A stretch of 64,000 nt of DNA from Salvelinus alpinus (lineage: Eukaryota; Chordata; Actinopteri; Salmoniformes; Salmonidae), in assembly GCF_045679555.1 (NCBI RefSeq), contig NC_092120.1:11777805-11841804 (forward strand). Reading direction: 5' to 3'. The translations under genes were made by a program, and so were the position numbers. Position 1 is the stretch's first letter, and the number at the start of each line of letters is the position of its first letter. The notes below the pieces were generated by a model. That model was given only the letters and a program-made list of their open reading frames with translations, was not told where the DNA came from and made no database searches. Of this stretch, positions 25,201 through 37,200 are shown one piece after another.

Positions 25201-28200
25201 GTGACAGCCTTTTCATTTTTCCCGCCCTTCTCAGTCCACATCCACTTCCCTTTGTCCAACAAGCCGTCATATCGGCGTAGCCCACTAGGGAACCTCCCCT
25301 AACCTCCCCTATATTTAGTTAGTTGTAAATATTGATTTAGTTAGTTAGTATAATCAATTGATTAAGACAATTGATGTATGGATGATTCATAGTAAAGGCT
25401 GGGTTCGTGCAGATAATCAACAATTTACGACGTTTGGAATGAGACTAACGTGAGGTAAAGAATAATTCATTAATTAGATGACTAATTGATTAGATATTAA
25501 AATATCTGAAGAGTTATATCAGGAAAAGTATAACTTTGGAATCTGAAGATTTTCCTTGGTGCCCCGACTTCCTAGTTAATTACATTAACATGATTCGTTT
25601 AATCACGTAATAATAATTACAGAGAATTGATTTGATAAAATAACAGTCTTCACGTTAATGATGCCAAAGACACGACACAACCATACCTGTAACGATCTTC
25701 TTCATCTGAGGAACAGGACAGATCGGACCAAAACGCAGCGTGGTAAGTGTCCATGTTCATTTAATATAACTGAACACGAAATACAAAATAACAAAGTGAA
25801 ACAACGAAAATCGAAACAGTCCTGAAAGGTGACACAAGACAAAACAGGAAACAACTACCCACAAACACCAGGTGGAAAAAGGCTACCTAAATATGGTTCT
25901 CAATCAGAGACAACGATAGACAGCTGCCTTTGATTGGGAACCATACCAGGCCAAACACATAGAAAAGAAAACATAGGAAAAAAACATAGAATGCCCACCC
26001 CAACTCACGCCCTGACCAAACTGAAATAGAGACATTAAAAAGGAACTAAGGTCAGGACGTGACAATACCAGCAATGCATATTTTGCTGCGAAGAGACAGA
26101 ATCGTTAGAGTTTTGGGACAATGTAAAGTCCATGGAGAATAAGAGCACCTCCTCCCAGCTGCCCACTGCACTGAAGCTAGGAAACACTGTCACCACCGAT
26201 AAATCTACGATAATCGATCATTTCAATAAGCATTTTTCTGAGGCTGGCCACGCTTTCCACCTGGCTAGCCCTACCCCGGCCAACAGCTCAGCACCCCCTG
26301 TAGCAACTTGCCCAAGCTCCCCCCCCCGCTTCTCCTTCACCCAATCCAGACAGCTGATGTTCTGAAAGAGCTGCAAAATCTGGATCCCTATAAATCAGCT
26401 GGGCTAGACAATCTGGACGCTCTTCTTTGTAAAATTATCAGCCGAAATTGTTGCAACCCCTATTACTAGCCTGTTCAATCTCTCTTTAGTATCGTCTGAG
26501 ATCCTCAAAGATTGGAAAGCTGCTGCAATCATCCCCCTAATCAAAGGGGGAGACACTCTAGACCCAAACTGTTATAGACCTATATCCATCCTGCCCTGCC
26601 TTCCTAAAATCTTTGAAAGCCAAGTTAACAAACAGATCACAGACCATTTTGAATCCCACCGTACCTTCTCCACTATGCAATCTAGTTTCCGAGCTGGTCA
26701 TGGGTGCACCTCAGCCACACTCAAGGTCCTAAACGATATCATAACCGCCATCGATAAAAGACAGTACTGTGCAGCCGTATTCATCGACCTGGCCAAGGCT
26801 TTCGACTCTGTCAATCACCGCATTCTTATCGGCAGACTCAATAGCCTTGGCTTCTCAAATGACTGCCTCGCCTGGTTCACCAACTACTTCTCAGAGTTCA
26901 GTGTGTCAAATTGGAGGGTCTGTTGTCCGGACCTTTTGAAGTCCCTATGGGGGTGCCACAGGGTTCAATTCTCGGGCGGACTCTTTTCTCTGTATATATA
27001 TCAATGATGTCGCTCTTGCTGCTGGTGATTCTCTGATCCACCTCTAGCATCACTACTCTGGACGGTTCTGACCAAGAATATGTGGACAACTACAAATACC
27101 TAGGTGTCTGGTTAGACTGTAAACTCTCCTTCCAGACTGTAACGGCTGTCGTCTTCCTCGTCTGAGGAGGATAAGTTAGAAGGATCGGAGGACCCCCCCC
27201 CCCCCAAGGTGCGGACTCCGGCCGCAAAACCTGAATCTATAGGGGAGGGTCTGGGTGGGCATCTGTCCGCGGTGGCGGCTCTGGCGCTGGACGTGGACCC
27301 CACTCCACCATTGTCTTTGTCCTCTTTCTTAGCGTCCTTTGAGTGGCGACCCTCGCCGCCGACCTTGGCCTGGGAACCCTAATAAAGGGCCCCACCGGAC
27401 TGAGGAGCGCCTCTGGACTGAGGGGCGCCTCTGGACTGAGGAAACTCCTCCGGACTGAGGGACAGCTCCGGACTGAGGGGCAGCTCATGACTGAGAGGTA
27501 GCTCATGACTGAGAGGTAGCTCAGGACTGAGAGGTAGCTCAGGACTGAGGGGCAACTCCGGACTGAGGGGCAACTCCGGACTGAGGGGCAACTCCGGACT
27601 GAGGGGCAGCTCCGGACTGAAGGGCAGCTCCGGACTGAAGGGCAGCTCCGAACTGAAGGGCGGCTCTGGACTGAAGGGCGGCTCCGGACTGAAGGGCGGC
27701 TCCGGACTGAAGGGCGGCTCCGGACTGAAGGGCGGCTCCGGACTGAAGGGCGGCTCCGGACTGAAGGGTGGCTCTGGCAGCTCCTGACTGGCGGAGCCGT
27801 TACAGTCTGGAAGGAGAGTTTACAGTCTAACCAAACACCTAGGTATTTGTAGTTGTCCACATATTCTTGGTCAGAACCGTCCAGAGTAGTGATGCTAGAG
27901 GTGGATCAGAGAATCTGGCAGCTCCTGACTGGCGGGCGGCTCTGGCGGCTCCTGACTGACGGGCGGCTCTGGCGGCTCCTGACTGGCGGACGGCTGTGGC
28001 GGCTCCTGACTGGCGGACGGCTCTGGCGGCTCCTGACTGACGGACGCCTCTGGCGGCTCCTGACTGGCGGACGGCTCTGCCGGCTCCTGACTGACGGACG
28101 GCTCTAGCGGCTCCTGACTGACGGTCGGCTCGCATTGGTCCTCTTTGCTCAGGACAGACGGGCGGCTCTGACGGCTCAGGACAGACGGGCGGCTCAGACG

Positions 28201-31200
28201 GCGCTGGACAGACGGGCAGCTCAGAAGGTGCTGGACAGACGGGCAGCTCAGATGGCGCTGGACAGACGGGCAGCTCAGGCGGCGCTGGGCAGACGGGCAG
28301 CTCAGGCGGCGCTGGACAGACGGAAGACTCTGGCCTGCTGAGGCGTACAGTAGGCCTGGTGCGTGGTGCCGGAACTGGTGGTACCGGGCTGGGGACACAC
28401 ACCTCTGGGCAAGTGCGGGGAGCAGGAACAGGGCATACTGGGCTCTGGAGACGCACAGGAAGCCTGGTGCGTGGTGCTGGCACTGGTGGTACTGGGCTGG
28501 TGCGAGGAGGTGGCACCGGATAGACCGGACCGTGAAGGCGCACTGGAGCTCTTGAGCACCGAACCTGCCCAACCTTACCTGGTTGAATACTCCTCGTAGC
28601 CCGGCCAGTGCGGCGAGGTGGAATAGCCCGCACTGGGCTGTGCTGGCGAACCGGGGACACCATGCGTAAGGCTGGTGCCATGTACGCCGGCCCGAGGAGA
28701 CGCACTGGAGACCAGATGCGTTGAGCCGGCTTCATGGCACCTGGCTCGATGCCCACTCTAGCCCGGCCGATACGAGGAGCTGGAATGTACCGCACCGGGC
28801 TAAGCATGCATACTGGGGACACCGTGCGCTCCACCGCATAACACGGTGCCTGACCAGTACGACACCCTCTCTCTCCACGGTAAGCACGGGGGGGGTGGCG
28901 CAGGTCTCCTACCTGGACTCGCCACACTCCCCGTGTGCCCCTCCCCAAGACATTTTTGGGGCTGCCTCTCTGGCTTCCAGCCGCGCTTCCGTGCTGCCTC
29001 CTCATACCACCGCCTCTCGGCTTTAGCTGCCTCCAGCTCTTCACGAGGGTGGCGATATTCTCCAGCTTGAACCCAGGGTCCCTTACCGTCCAGAATTTCC
29101 TCCTATGTCCAGGAGTCCTGTGTACTTTGCCGCTGCTGCTGCTGTCCTTTACCACGCTGCTTGGTCCGGTTTTGGTGGTTGGTTCTGTAACGGCTGTCGT
29201 CTTCCTCGTCTGAGGAGGATAAGTTAGAAGGATCGGAGGACCAATGCGCAGCGTGGTAATTGTTCATCTTACTTTAATAAAGGTGAACACTCAAAATACA
29301 AAACAAAATACAAAACAACAAAAGTGACAACTGAAACAGTTCTATCTGGTGCAGACACACAAAGACTGAAAACAACCACCCAACAAAACCCAACACAGAA
29401 CAGGCTACCTAAATATAGTTCCCAATCAGAGACAACACAAAACACCTGCCTCTGATTGAGAACCATATCAGGCCAAACACAGAAATAGGAAAACATAGAA
29501 ATACAAACATAGACTGCCCACCCCAACTCACGCCCTGACCATACTAAATAAAGACAAAACAAAGGAAATAAAGGTCAGAACGTGACACAGACTCACAATA
29601 AGCATCTCCAATCCAAAATGTAAATCTAGAATTGGCAACCTATTTATTAAAACTGACTATCCTAACGATCCTTGACTTCGGTAATGTAACTTACAAAATA
29701 GCCCCCAACACTCTACTCAGCAAACTGGATGTAGTCTATCACAGTGCTATCCATTCTGTCACCAGAGCCCCATATACTACCCACCACTGCCACCTGTATG
29801 CTCTTGTTGGCTGGCCCTCACTACATATTCGTCGCCAAACCCACTGGTTCAAGGTCATCTATAAGTCTTTGCTAGGTAAAGCCCCACCTTATCTCAGCTC
29901 ACTGATCACCATAGCAACACCCACCCGTAGCACGTGCTCCAGCAGGTATATTTCACTGGTCATCCCCAAAATCCAACACTTCCTTTGGCCGCCTTTCCTT
30001 CCAGTTCTCTGTTGCCAATGACTGGAACGAATTGCAAAAATCACTGAAGCTGGAGTCTTATATCTCCCTCTCTAACTTTAAGCATCAGCTGTCAGAGCAG
30101 CTTACCGATCAATGTACCTGTACACAGCCAATCAGTAAATAGCACACCCAACTACCTCATCCCCATATTGCTGTTCATCCTCTTGCTTTTTTGCACCCCA
30201 GTATCTCTACTTGCACACCATCATCTGCACATCTATCACTCCAGTGTTAATGCTAAATTGTCATTATTTCGCATCTATGGCCTATTTATTGCCTTTACCT
30301 CCGTACTCTTCTACTTTTACACACACTGTACATAGATTTTTCTATTGTGTTATTGACTGTACGTTTGTTTATGTGTAACTCTGTGTTGTTTTTGTCGCAC
30401 AGCTTTCCTTTATCTTGGCCAGGTTGCAATTGAAAATGAGAACTTGTTCTCAACTGGCCTACCTGGTTAAATAAAGGTGAAATAAAAAATGTAAATATAT
30501 CATTTGTTTTGGTACTTTCCATATGTAGCTTTTTTTGGTTGCAGGTCTAGAAATGGCTGAAGAATTGCTACATTTACCTGGAGCTAACTCTGCAGATAGC
30601 ACTACAGGGTGATTTGAAAAGTCATAGTCAATCGATCGATAATATAAAAACCTTTGGCACTGTATGTATATATATAAACTCAGCAAAAAAAAGAAACGTC
30701 CCTTTTTCATGGAACCTGTCTTTCAAAGATAATTCGTAAAAATCCAAATAAGTTCACAGATCTTCATTGTAAAGCGTTTAAACACTGTTTCCCATGATTG
30801 TTCAATGAACCATAAACAATTAATGAACATGCACCTGTGGAACGGTCGTTAAGACACTAACAGCTTACAGACGGTAGGCAATTAAGGTCACAGTTATGAA
30901 AACTTAGGACACTAAAGAGGCCTTTCTACTGACTGAAAAACACCAAAAGAAAGATGCCCAGGGTCCCTGCTCATCTGCGTGAACGTGCCTTAGGCATGCT
31001 GCAAGGAGGCATGAGGACTGCAGATGTGGCCAGGGCAATAAATTGCAATGTCCATACTGTGAGATGCCTAAGACAGCGCTACAGAGAGACAGGAAGGACA
31101 GCTGATCGTCCTTGCAGTGGCAGACCACATGTAACAACACCGGCACAGGATCGATACATCCGAACATCACACCTGCGGTACAGATACAGAATGGCAACAA

Positions 31201-34200
31201 CAACTGCCCGAGTTACACCAGGAACGAACAATCCCTCCATCAGTGCTCAGACTGTCCGCAAAAGGCTGAGAGAGACTGGACTGAGGGCTTGTAGGCCTGT
31301 TGTAAGGCAGGTCCTCACCAGACATCACCGGCAACAACGTCGCCTTTTGTCATAAACCCACCGTCGCTGGACCAGACAGAACTGGCAAAAAGTGCTCTGA
31401 CAAGTCGCGGTTTTGTCTCACCAGCGGTGATGGTCAGATTCACGTTTATCATTGAAGGAATGAGCATTACACAGAGGACTGTACTCTGGAGCGGGATCGA
31501 TTTGGAGGTGGAGGGTCCGTCATGGTCTGGGGCGGTGTGTCACAGCATCATCGTACTGAGCTTGTTGTTATTGCAGGCAATCTCAACGCTGTGCGTTACA
31601 GGGAAGACATCCTCCTCCCTCATGTGGTCCCCTTCCTGCAGGCTCATCCTGACATGACCCTCCAGCAAGACAATGCCACCAGTTAAACTGCTCATTCTGT
31701 GTGTGATTTCCTTGCAGACAGGAATGTCAGTATTCTGCCATGGCCAGTGAAGAGCCCGGATCTCAATCTCATTGAGCACGTCTGGGACCTGTTGGATAGG
31801 AGGGTGAGGGCTAGGGCCATTCCCCCCAGAAATTCCAGGAACTTGCAGATACCTTGGTGGAAGAGTGGGGTAACATCTCACAGCAAGAACTGGCAAATCT
31901 GATGTAGTCCATGAGGAGGAGATGTACTGCAGTACTTAATGCAGCTGGTGGCCACACCAGATACTGAATGTTACTTTTGATTTTGACCCCCCCCCTTTGT
32001 TCAGGGACACATTATTCCATTTCTGTTAGTCACATGTCTGTGGAACTTGTTCAGTTAATGTCTCAGCTGTTGAATCTTGTTATGTTCATACAACATGTTC
32101 ACATGTTAATTAAGTTTGCTGAAAATAAACGCAGTTGACAGCGAGAGGACGTTTCTTTTTTGCTGAATTTATATACACTACTGGTCAAACATTTTAGAAC
32201 ACCTACTCATTCAAGGGGTTTTCTTTATTTTTACTATTTCCTACATTGTAAAATAATAGTGAAGACATCAAAACTATGAAATAACACTTATGGAATCATG
32301 TAGTAACCAAAAAAGTTTTAAACAAATCAAAATATATTTTATATTTGAGATTCTTCAAATAGCCACTCTTAGCCTTGATGACAGCTTTGCACACTCTTGA
32401 CATTCTCTCAACCAGCTTCATGAGGTAGTCACCTGTAATGCATTTCAATTAACAGGTGTGCCTTGTTAATTTGTGGAATTTCTTTCCTTCTTAATGTGTT
32501 TGAGTCAATCAGTTGTATTGTGACAAGGTACGGGTGGTATACAGAAGATAGCCCTATTTTGTAAAGGTCCAAGTCCATATTATGGCAAGAACAGCTCAAA
32601 TAAGCAAAGAGAAACGACAGACCATCATTACAATAAGACATGAAGGTCAGTCAATGCGGAACATTTCAAGAACTTTGAAAGTTTCTTCAAGTGCAGTCGT
32701 AAAAACCATCAGGCGCTATGATGAAACTAGCTCTCATGAGGACCGGCACAGTAAAGGAAGACCCAGAGTTACCTCTGCTGCAGAGGATAAGTTCATTAGA
32801 GTTACCGGCCTCAGAAACTGCAGCCCAAATAAATGCTTCACAGAGTTCAAGTAATAGACACATCTCAACATCAGCTGTTCAGAGGAGACTGCATGAATCA
32901 GGCCTTCATGGTCGAATTGCCGCAAAGAAACCACTACTAAAGGACACCAATAAGAAGAGACTTGCACGAGCAGTGGACATTAGATCGGTGGAAATCTGTC
33001 CTATGGTCTGATGTGTCCAAATTTGAGATTTTTGGTTCCAACTGCCGCGTCTTTGTGAGATGCACAGTAGGTGAACAGACAATCTCCGCATGTGTGGTTC
33101 CCACGTGAAGATGGTGTGGGGGTGCTTTGCTGGTGACACAGACACTCATTTATTTAGAACTCAAGGCACATTTAACCAGCATGGCTACCACAGCATTCTG
33201 CTGCAATACTCCATCCCATCTGGTTTGCACTTAGGGGGACTACCATTTGTTTTTCAACCGGACAACCTCAAGGCTGTGTAAGGGCTATTTGACCAAGAAT
33301 GAGAGCAATGGAGTGCTGCATGAGACGACCTGGCCTCCACAATCACCCGACCTCAACCCAAATGAGATGGTTTGGGATGAGTTGGACCGCAGAAGGAAAA
33401 GCAGCCAACAAGTGCTCAGCATATGTGGGAACTCCTTCAAGACTGTTGGAAAAGCATTCCAGGTGAAGCTGGTTGAGAGAATGCCAAGAGTGTGCAAAGC
33501 TGTCATCAAGGCAAAGGGTGGCTACTTTGAAAAATCTCAAATATGAAATATATTTTGATTTGTTTAACACTTTTTTTGGTTACTACATGATTCCATACGT
33601 GTTATTTCATAGTTTTGATGTCTTCACTATGATTCTACAATGTAGATAATAGTAAAAATAAAGAAAAACCCTAGAATAAGTAGGATCTTAAAGTTAAATG
33701 GACCTCAACTCTCCTACATTAATTCACCTAGGATTGTCGATGCCATTGTTTTCCAGGGAGTTTCCAATGCGAATCTCAGCTCCATTGAGTCTGCTGGAAA
33801 CACTGTCGACTGTGTTGGTGATGATGATGGAGAACACTTTGTAGGTCTTCAGAAGGTCCACCCTCCACCAGGCGTTGATGTCCTGTAGAGTGTGGGTGCA
33901 GGACCCTCCCATCAAAATAGCGTTGCGATTCCCGTCAATAGCATTGCCTGGAATGCCAAACTCATACAAAGATGACTGGGTGGCCTTTCCATATAGAGCC
34001 ACATTATCTCCTGGACAAAATAGAGCATAATGCACATTAACTATCATCTTATCAAACAATTTGTTTGAATTTGTGTAAGCATTTGCATGCACTGTGATCG
34101 TAGAGGTTACTTTCAGAGTGGATCATGTTTAACCTACCATTACAGAGAGAATAACAAAAGTTGCACTTTAAGATACTGTTCATAATATGAATATAAGTTC

Positions 34201-37200
34201 TGACCGGTTGGGGCAAGGTAGCCATAAACCTCCACTTCACAGAGTGTCAGAAGTCTATGCTGGCCTGGTAGAACCACAGTCACATAGCGTCCTTTGAAGC
34301 CTGGGTCAAAAGCCAGGGTGAGAGAACTGCCAACTGGAACGGAGGAAATTGTTTTAGCCCTGGAGAGAGAAATGGGTTTTACTGACCTCTGTCAAGATAC
34401 TGCATCATATGCTATATAACTTTATTTAAACTAAATAAACAAGACACAGGAGATGATATGCTGATATCTACAACTGTGCCTGTGTTCTGGTGGTAACCTG
34501 TGAGTGGGGTTGAAACTTTTCACCAGCATTGCTTGATTCTATCTGTCCTGCCTGCATGGGTTTTTATCTACAGTATGTCCACTATGTATATTCTGGTCAC
34601 TCTAATTGAGTTCTTCATGGACATAAACAGTAACAACACATTGTAAATGCAACTTAAAAAACCACAGTATCTTGACTCACAGAGGGTTATGAATGCCATT
34701 GTCCACTAAAGAATTTCCTATTCGTATCTCAGCCCCGTTAAGTCTCTCAGGAACAGCATCCCCTCTGTTGGTGACGGTGATGGAGGTGACTATGTAGGTA
34801 TCAAGCAGGTCCACTCTCCACCAGGGGTTAGTGGATTCCTCAGTGGCAGTGCAGGACCCATGATGAAAATGTGAATCGCGGTTCCCATCAATGGCATTGG
34901 AGGCATGACTGTAACCGTGCCATATGCTCTCAATGAGGTCTGACTGTGTAGCTTTTCCACGCAAGGCAAGATTTCCTGCAGGGAAACATATCATTGAGTG
35001 AGTATAGAGGAGCAATTTAATGATGCTGTCAAAACAGAATAACAAAGTTTTCTAATCTGCTGAAAGTCCGGGCGGGGCCTTAGCGAAATATATATGTTAC
35101 GTGGTAGATAAAAGTATGACATTTGGAACAAACATGAATTCAGGTGATATGAAAACATCCTAGAAGGGATGCTCATTGCAAACTTAACGTGGAGGCGCAA
35201 GACTGAATGGCCGCCGATGTAGATGATAATGAATCCATAGTCATGTTTAAAATAACGTATTAAGTGACATTTTCATAAAATAAAATGACATTAAGTAATA
35301 ATACATTAAATGTATTCCTTAAGTTCTGATACGTGGAGAAAATAAAATACTCAAGGCTCTGGTTCACACAATGGCACAATGGCACAATGGCATAATGCAG
35401 TGCATGATAATCCAGCATCCAGCCATCATCACTTCTGAGAACAGAGCGGATCACTTTTGCAGCGGTATTGAAACTACAACATGAAAAACGGTTTGGTTAT
35501 AGAATTTTGTTACTTTTGGTACTTCTATTAAATTTGTCTCACGTTTGGAAATCAACTAAATGTATTTAACTTATTATAAATTATTAAATTTGCTCTGTGT
35601 GTGCGGTGCGGGTATGCTTTCCTAAGAACTTTTTCATTTAAAAGTTATCTACAAAGTGGCCTATGCCTACCTGTCAGAATCATGATTATTTGCATCAATC
35701 CAGTGGCCATGTGTTTTGCAAACTCCATCACATGTGTGTGTGTGCTACAGAAATGCTGCTAACCAAACAAAAATTGTCACGTCCTGACCATAGTTCTTAT
35801 GTGTTTTGCTTGTTTAGTGTTGGTCAGGACGTGAGCTGGGTGGGAATTCTATGTTGTGTGTCTAGTTTGTCTGTTTCTGTGTTCAGCCTGATATGGTTCT
35901 CAATCAGAGGCAGCTGTCAATCGTTGTCCCTGATTGAGAATCATATATAGGTGGCTTGTTTTGTGTTGGGGATTGTGGGTGGTTGTCTTCTGTCTTTGTG
36001 TTCTGCACCAGATAGGACTGTTTTCGGTTTTCACATTTATTGTTTTGTTGTTTGTATTGTTCACATATTCTTTATTAAATTATGTTGAACACTAGCCGCG
36101 CTGCGTTTTGGTCCTCTCCTTCATCCCAGGAAGAAAACCGTTACAAAAATGTTAAGTGCATGCGCACTTGAATTAAAGGTTAACAACACTCAAAATATTA
36201 TTTTTGCCGTTGTATGGTTTTGGCATCATATATCATGATACTAAACCTGGTATCGGTATCGAAATAAACTTTTTTGTATCGTGATAACACTAGCAGGCAG
36301 TTTGGCACCCTCTGGTAAAAGCGTCCACAAAGTTGTAATGGGCACGTTTTGCGGTCCCCTGACCAATTGTGCTATTGTGTGTGTTTTATCAAGTTATTTG
36401 TAACTTATTTTGTACATAATGTTTCTGCCACCGTCTCTTATGACCAGGCAGAGCTTCTAGATATCAGGACAGCGATTGCTCACCCTGTACTGGAAGAAGA
36501 TTTTTTTCTTTAACGAGTCTGACGAAAAGGATTTACTCCAGACACCCGATAAGGCCCTCATCCCCGTCATTCGCTGGAGAAAGAGAGGGAGATATCGGGG
36601 ACGTAGGTCTGGGTGCCTTGTAAGTATCCGACGGCGAGTGGGTAATCTGACTTTACCATCGGTCCTATTAGCCAAAGTACAATCATTGGATAATAAAATG
36701 GACAAACTACGAGCACGTATTTTCTACCAACTGGACATTAAAAACTGTAATATCTTACGTTTCACCGAGTCGTGGCTGAACGACGACATGAATAACATAC
36801 AGCTGGCGGGTTTTACACTTATTCGGCAGTATAGAACAGGCGCCTCTGGAAAGACGAGGGGTGGCGGTCTATGTATATTTGTAAACAACAGCTGGTGCAT
36901 GACATCTAAGGAAGACTCGAGGGTTTGCTTGTCTGAGGTAGAGTATCTCATGATAAGTTGTAGACCACACTATTTACCAAGAGAGTTTTCATCTATATTC
37001 TTCGTAGCTGTCTATTTACCACCACAAACCGTTGCTGACACGAAGACCGCAATTAATGAGCTGTATACGGCCATAAGCAAATAGGGAAAGCTCATCCAGA
37101 GGCGGCGCTCCTAGTGGCCGGGGACTTTAACGCAGGGAAACTTAAATCCGTTTTACCTAAAAAGATCTCTAGACCACCTTTACTCCACACACAGAGATGC

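Larger units (their letters stand above)
27138..29587 (-). mobile_element. Non-autonomous LTR retroelement with CAGAC target duplication
   Basis: The right LTR (29186-29587) runs TGTAACGGCT ... AACGTGACA. The left LTR keeps only its first 56 bp or so (27138-27193), then a poly-C run and internal sequence. CAGAC precedes (27133-27137) and follows (29588-29592) the whole. The inside holds a proline- and alanine-rich frame and tandem repeats but no protease, reverse transcriptase or integrase. It must have moved with enzymes from another element. Confidence 0.9.
26070..30489 (+). mobile_element. LINE-II, split by an LTR element
   Basis: The 5' part (26070-27137) encodes a broken polymerase: [57 protein letters not shown], then [16 protein letters not shown]. 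The 3' part (29588-30489) resumes with [34 protein letters not shown] and SSRYISLV, and ends in the family 3' UTR (GGCCTACCTGGTTAAATAAA). Removing 27138-29587 plus one CAGAC copy restores continuity of the family sequence. 5'-truncated, with frameshifts. Confidence 0.92.

Noticed and set aside
27839-29155. 438-residue proline-rich frame as a host gene
   Set aside because: It lies wholly inside an LTR element with its own target duplication, is built of short DNA repeats and shows no splice or promoter context.
34976-35774. A closer signal exon for FTL-C just upstream of exon 2
   Set aside because: I looked for ATG plus a hydrophobic stretch plus a phase-1 donor on the minus strand and found none; the nearest valid one is at 50393-50469.
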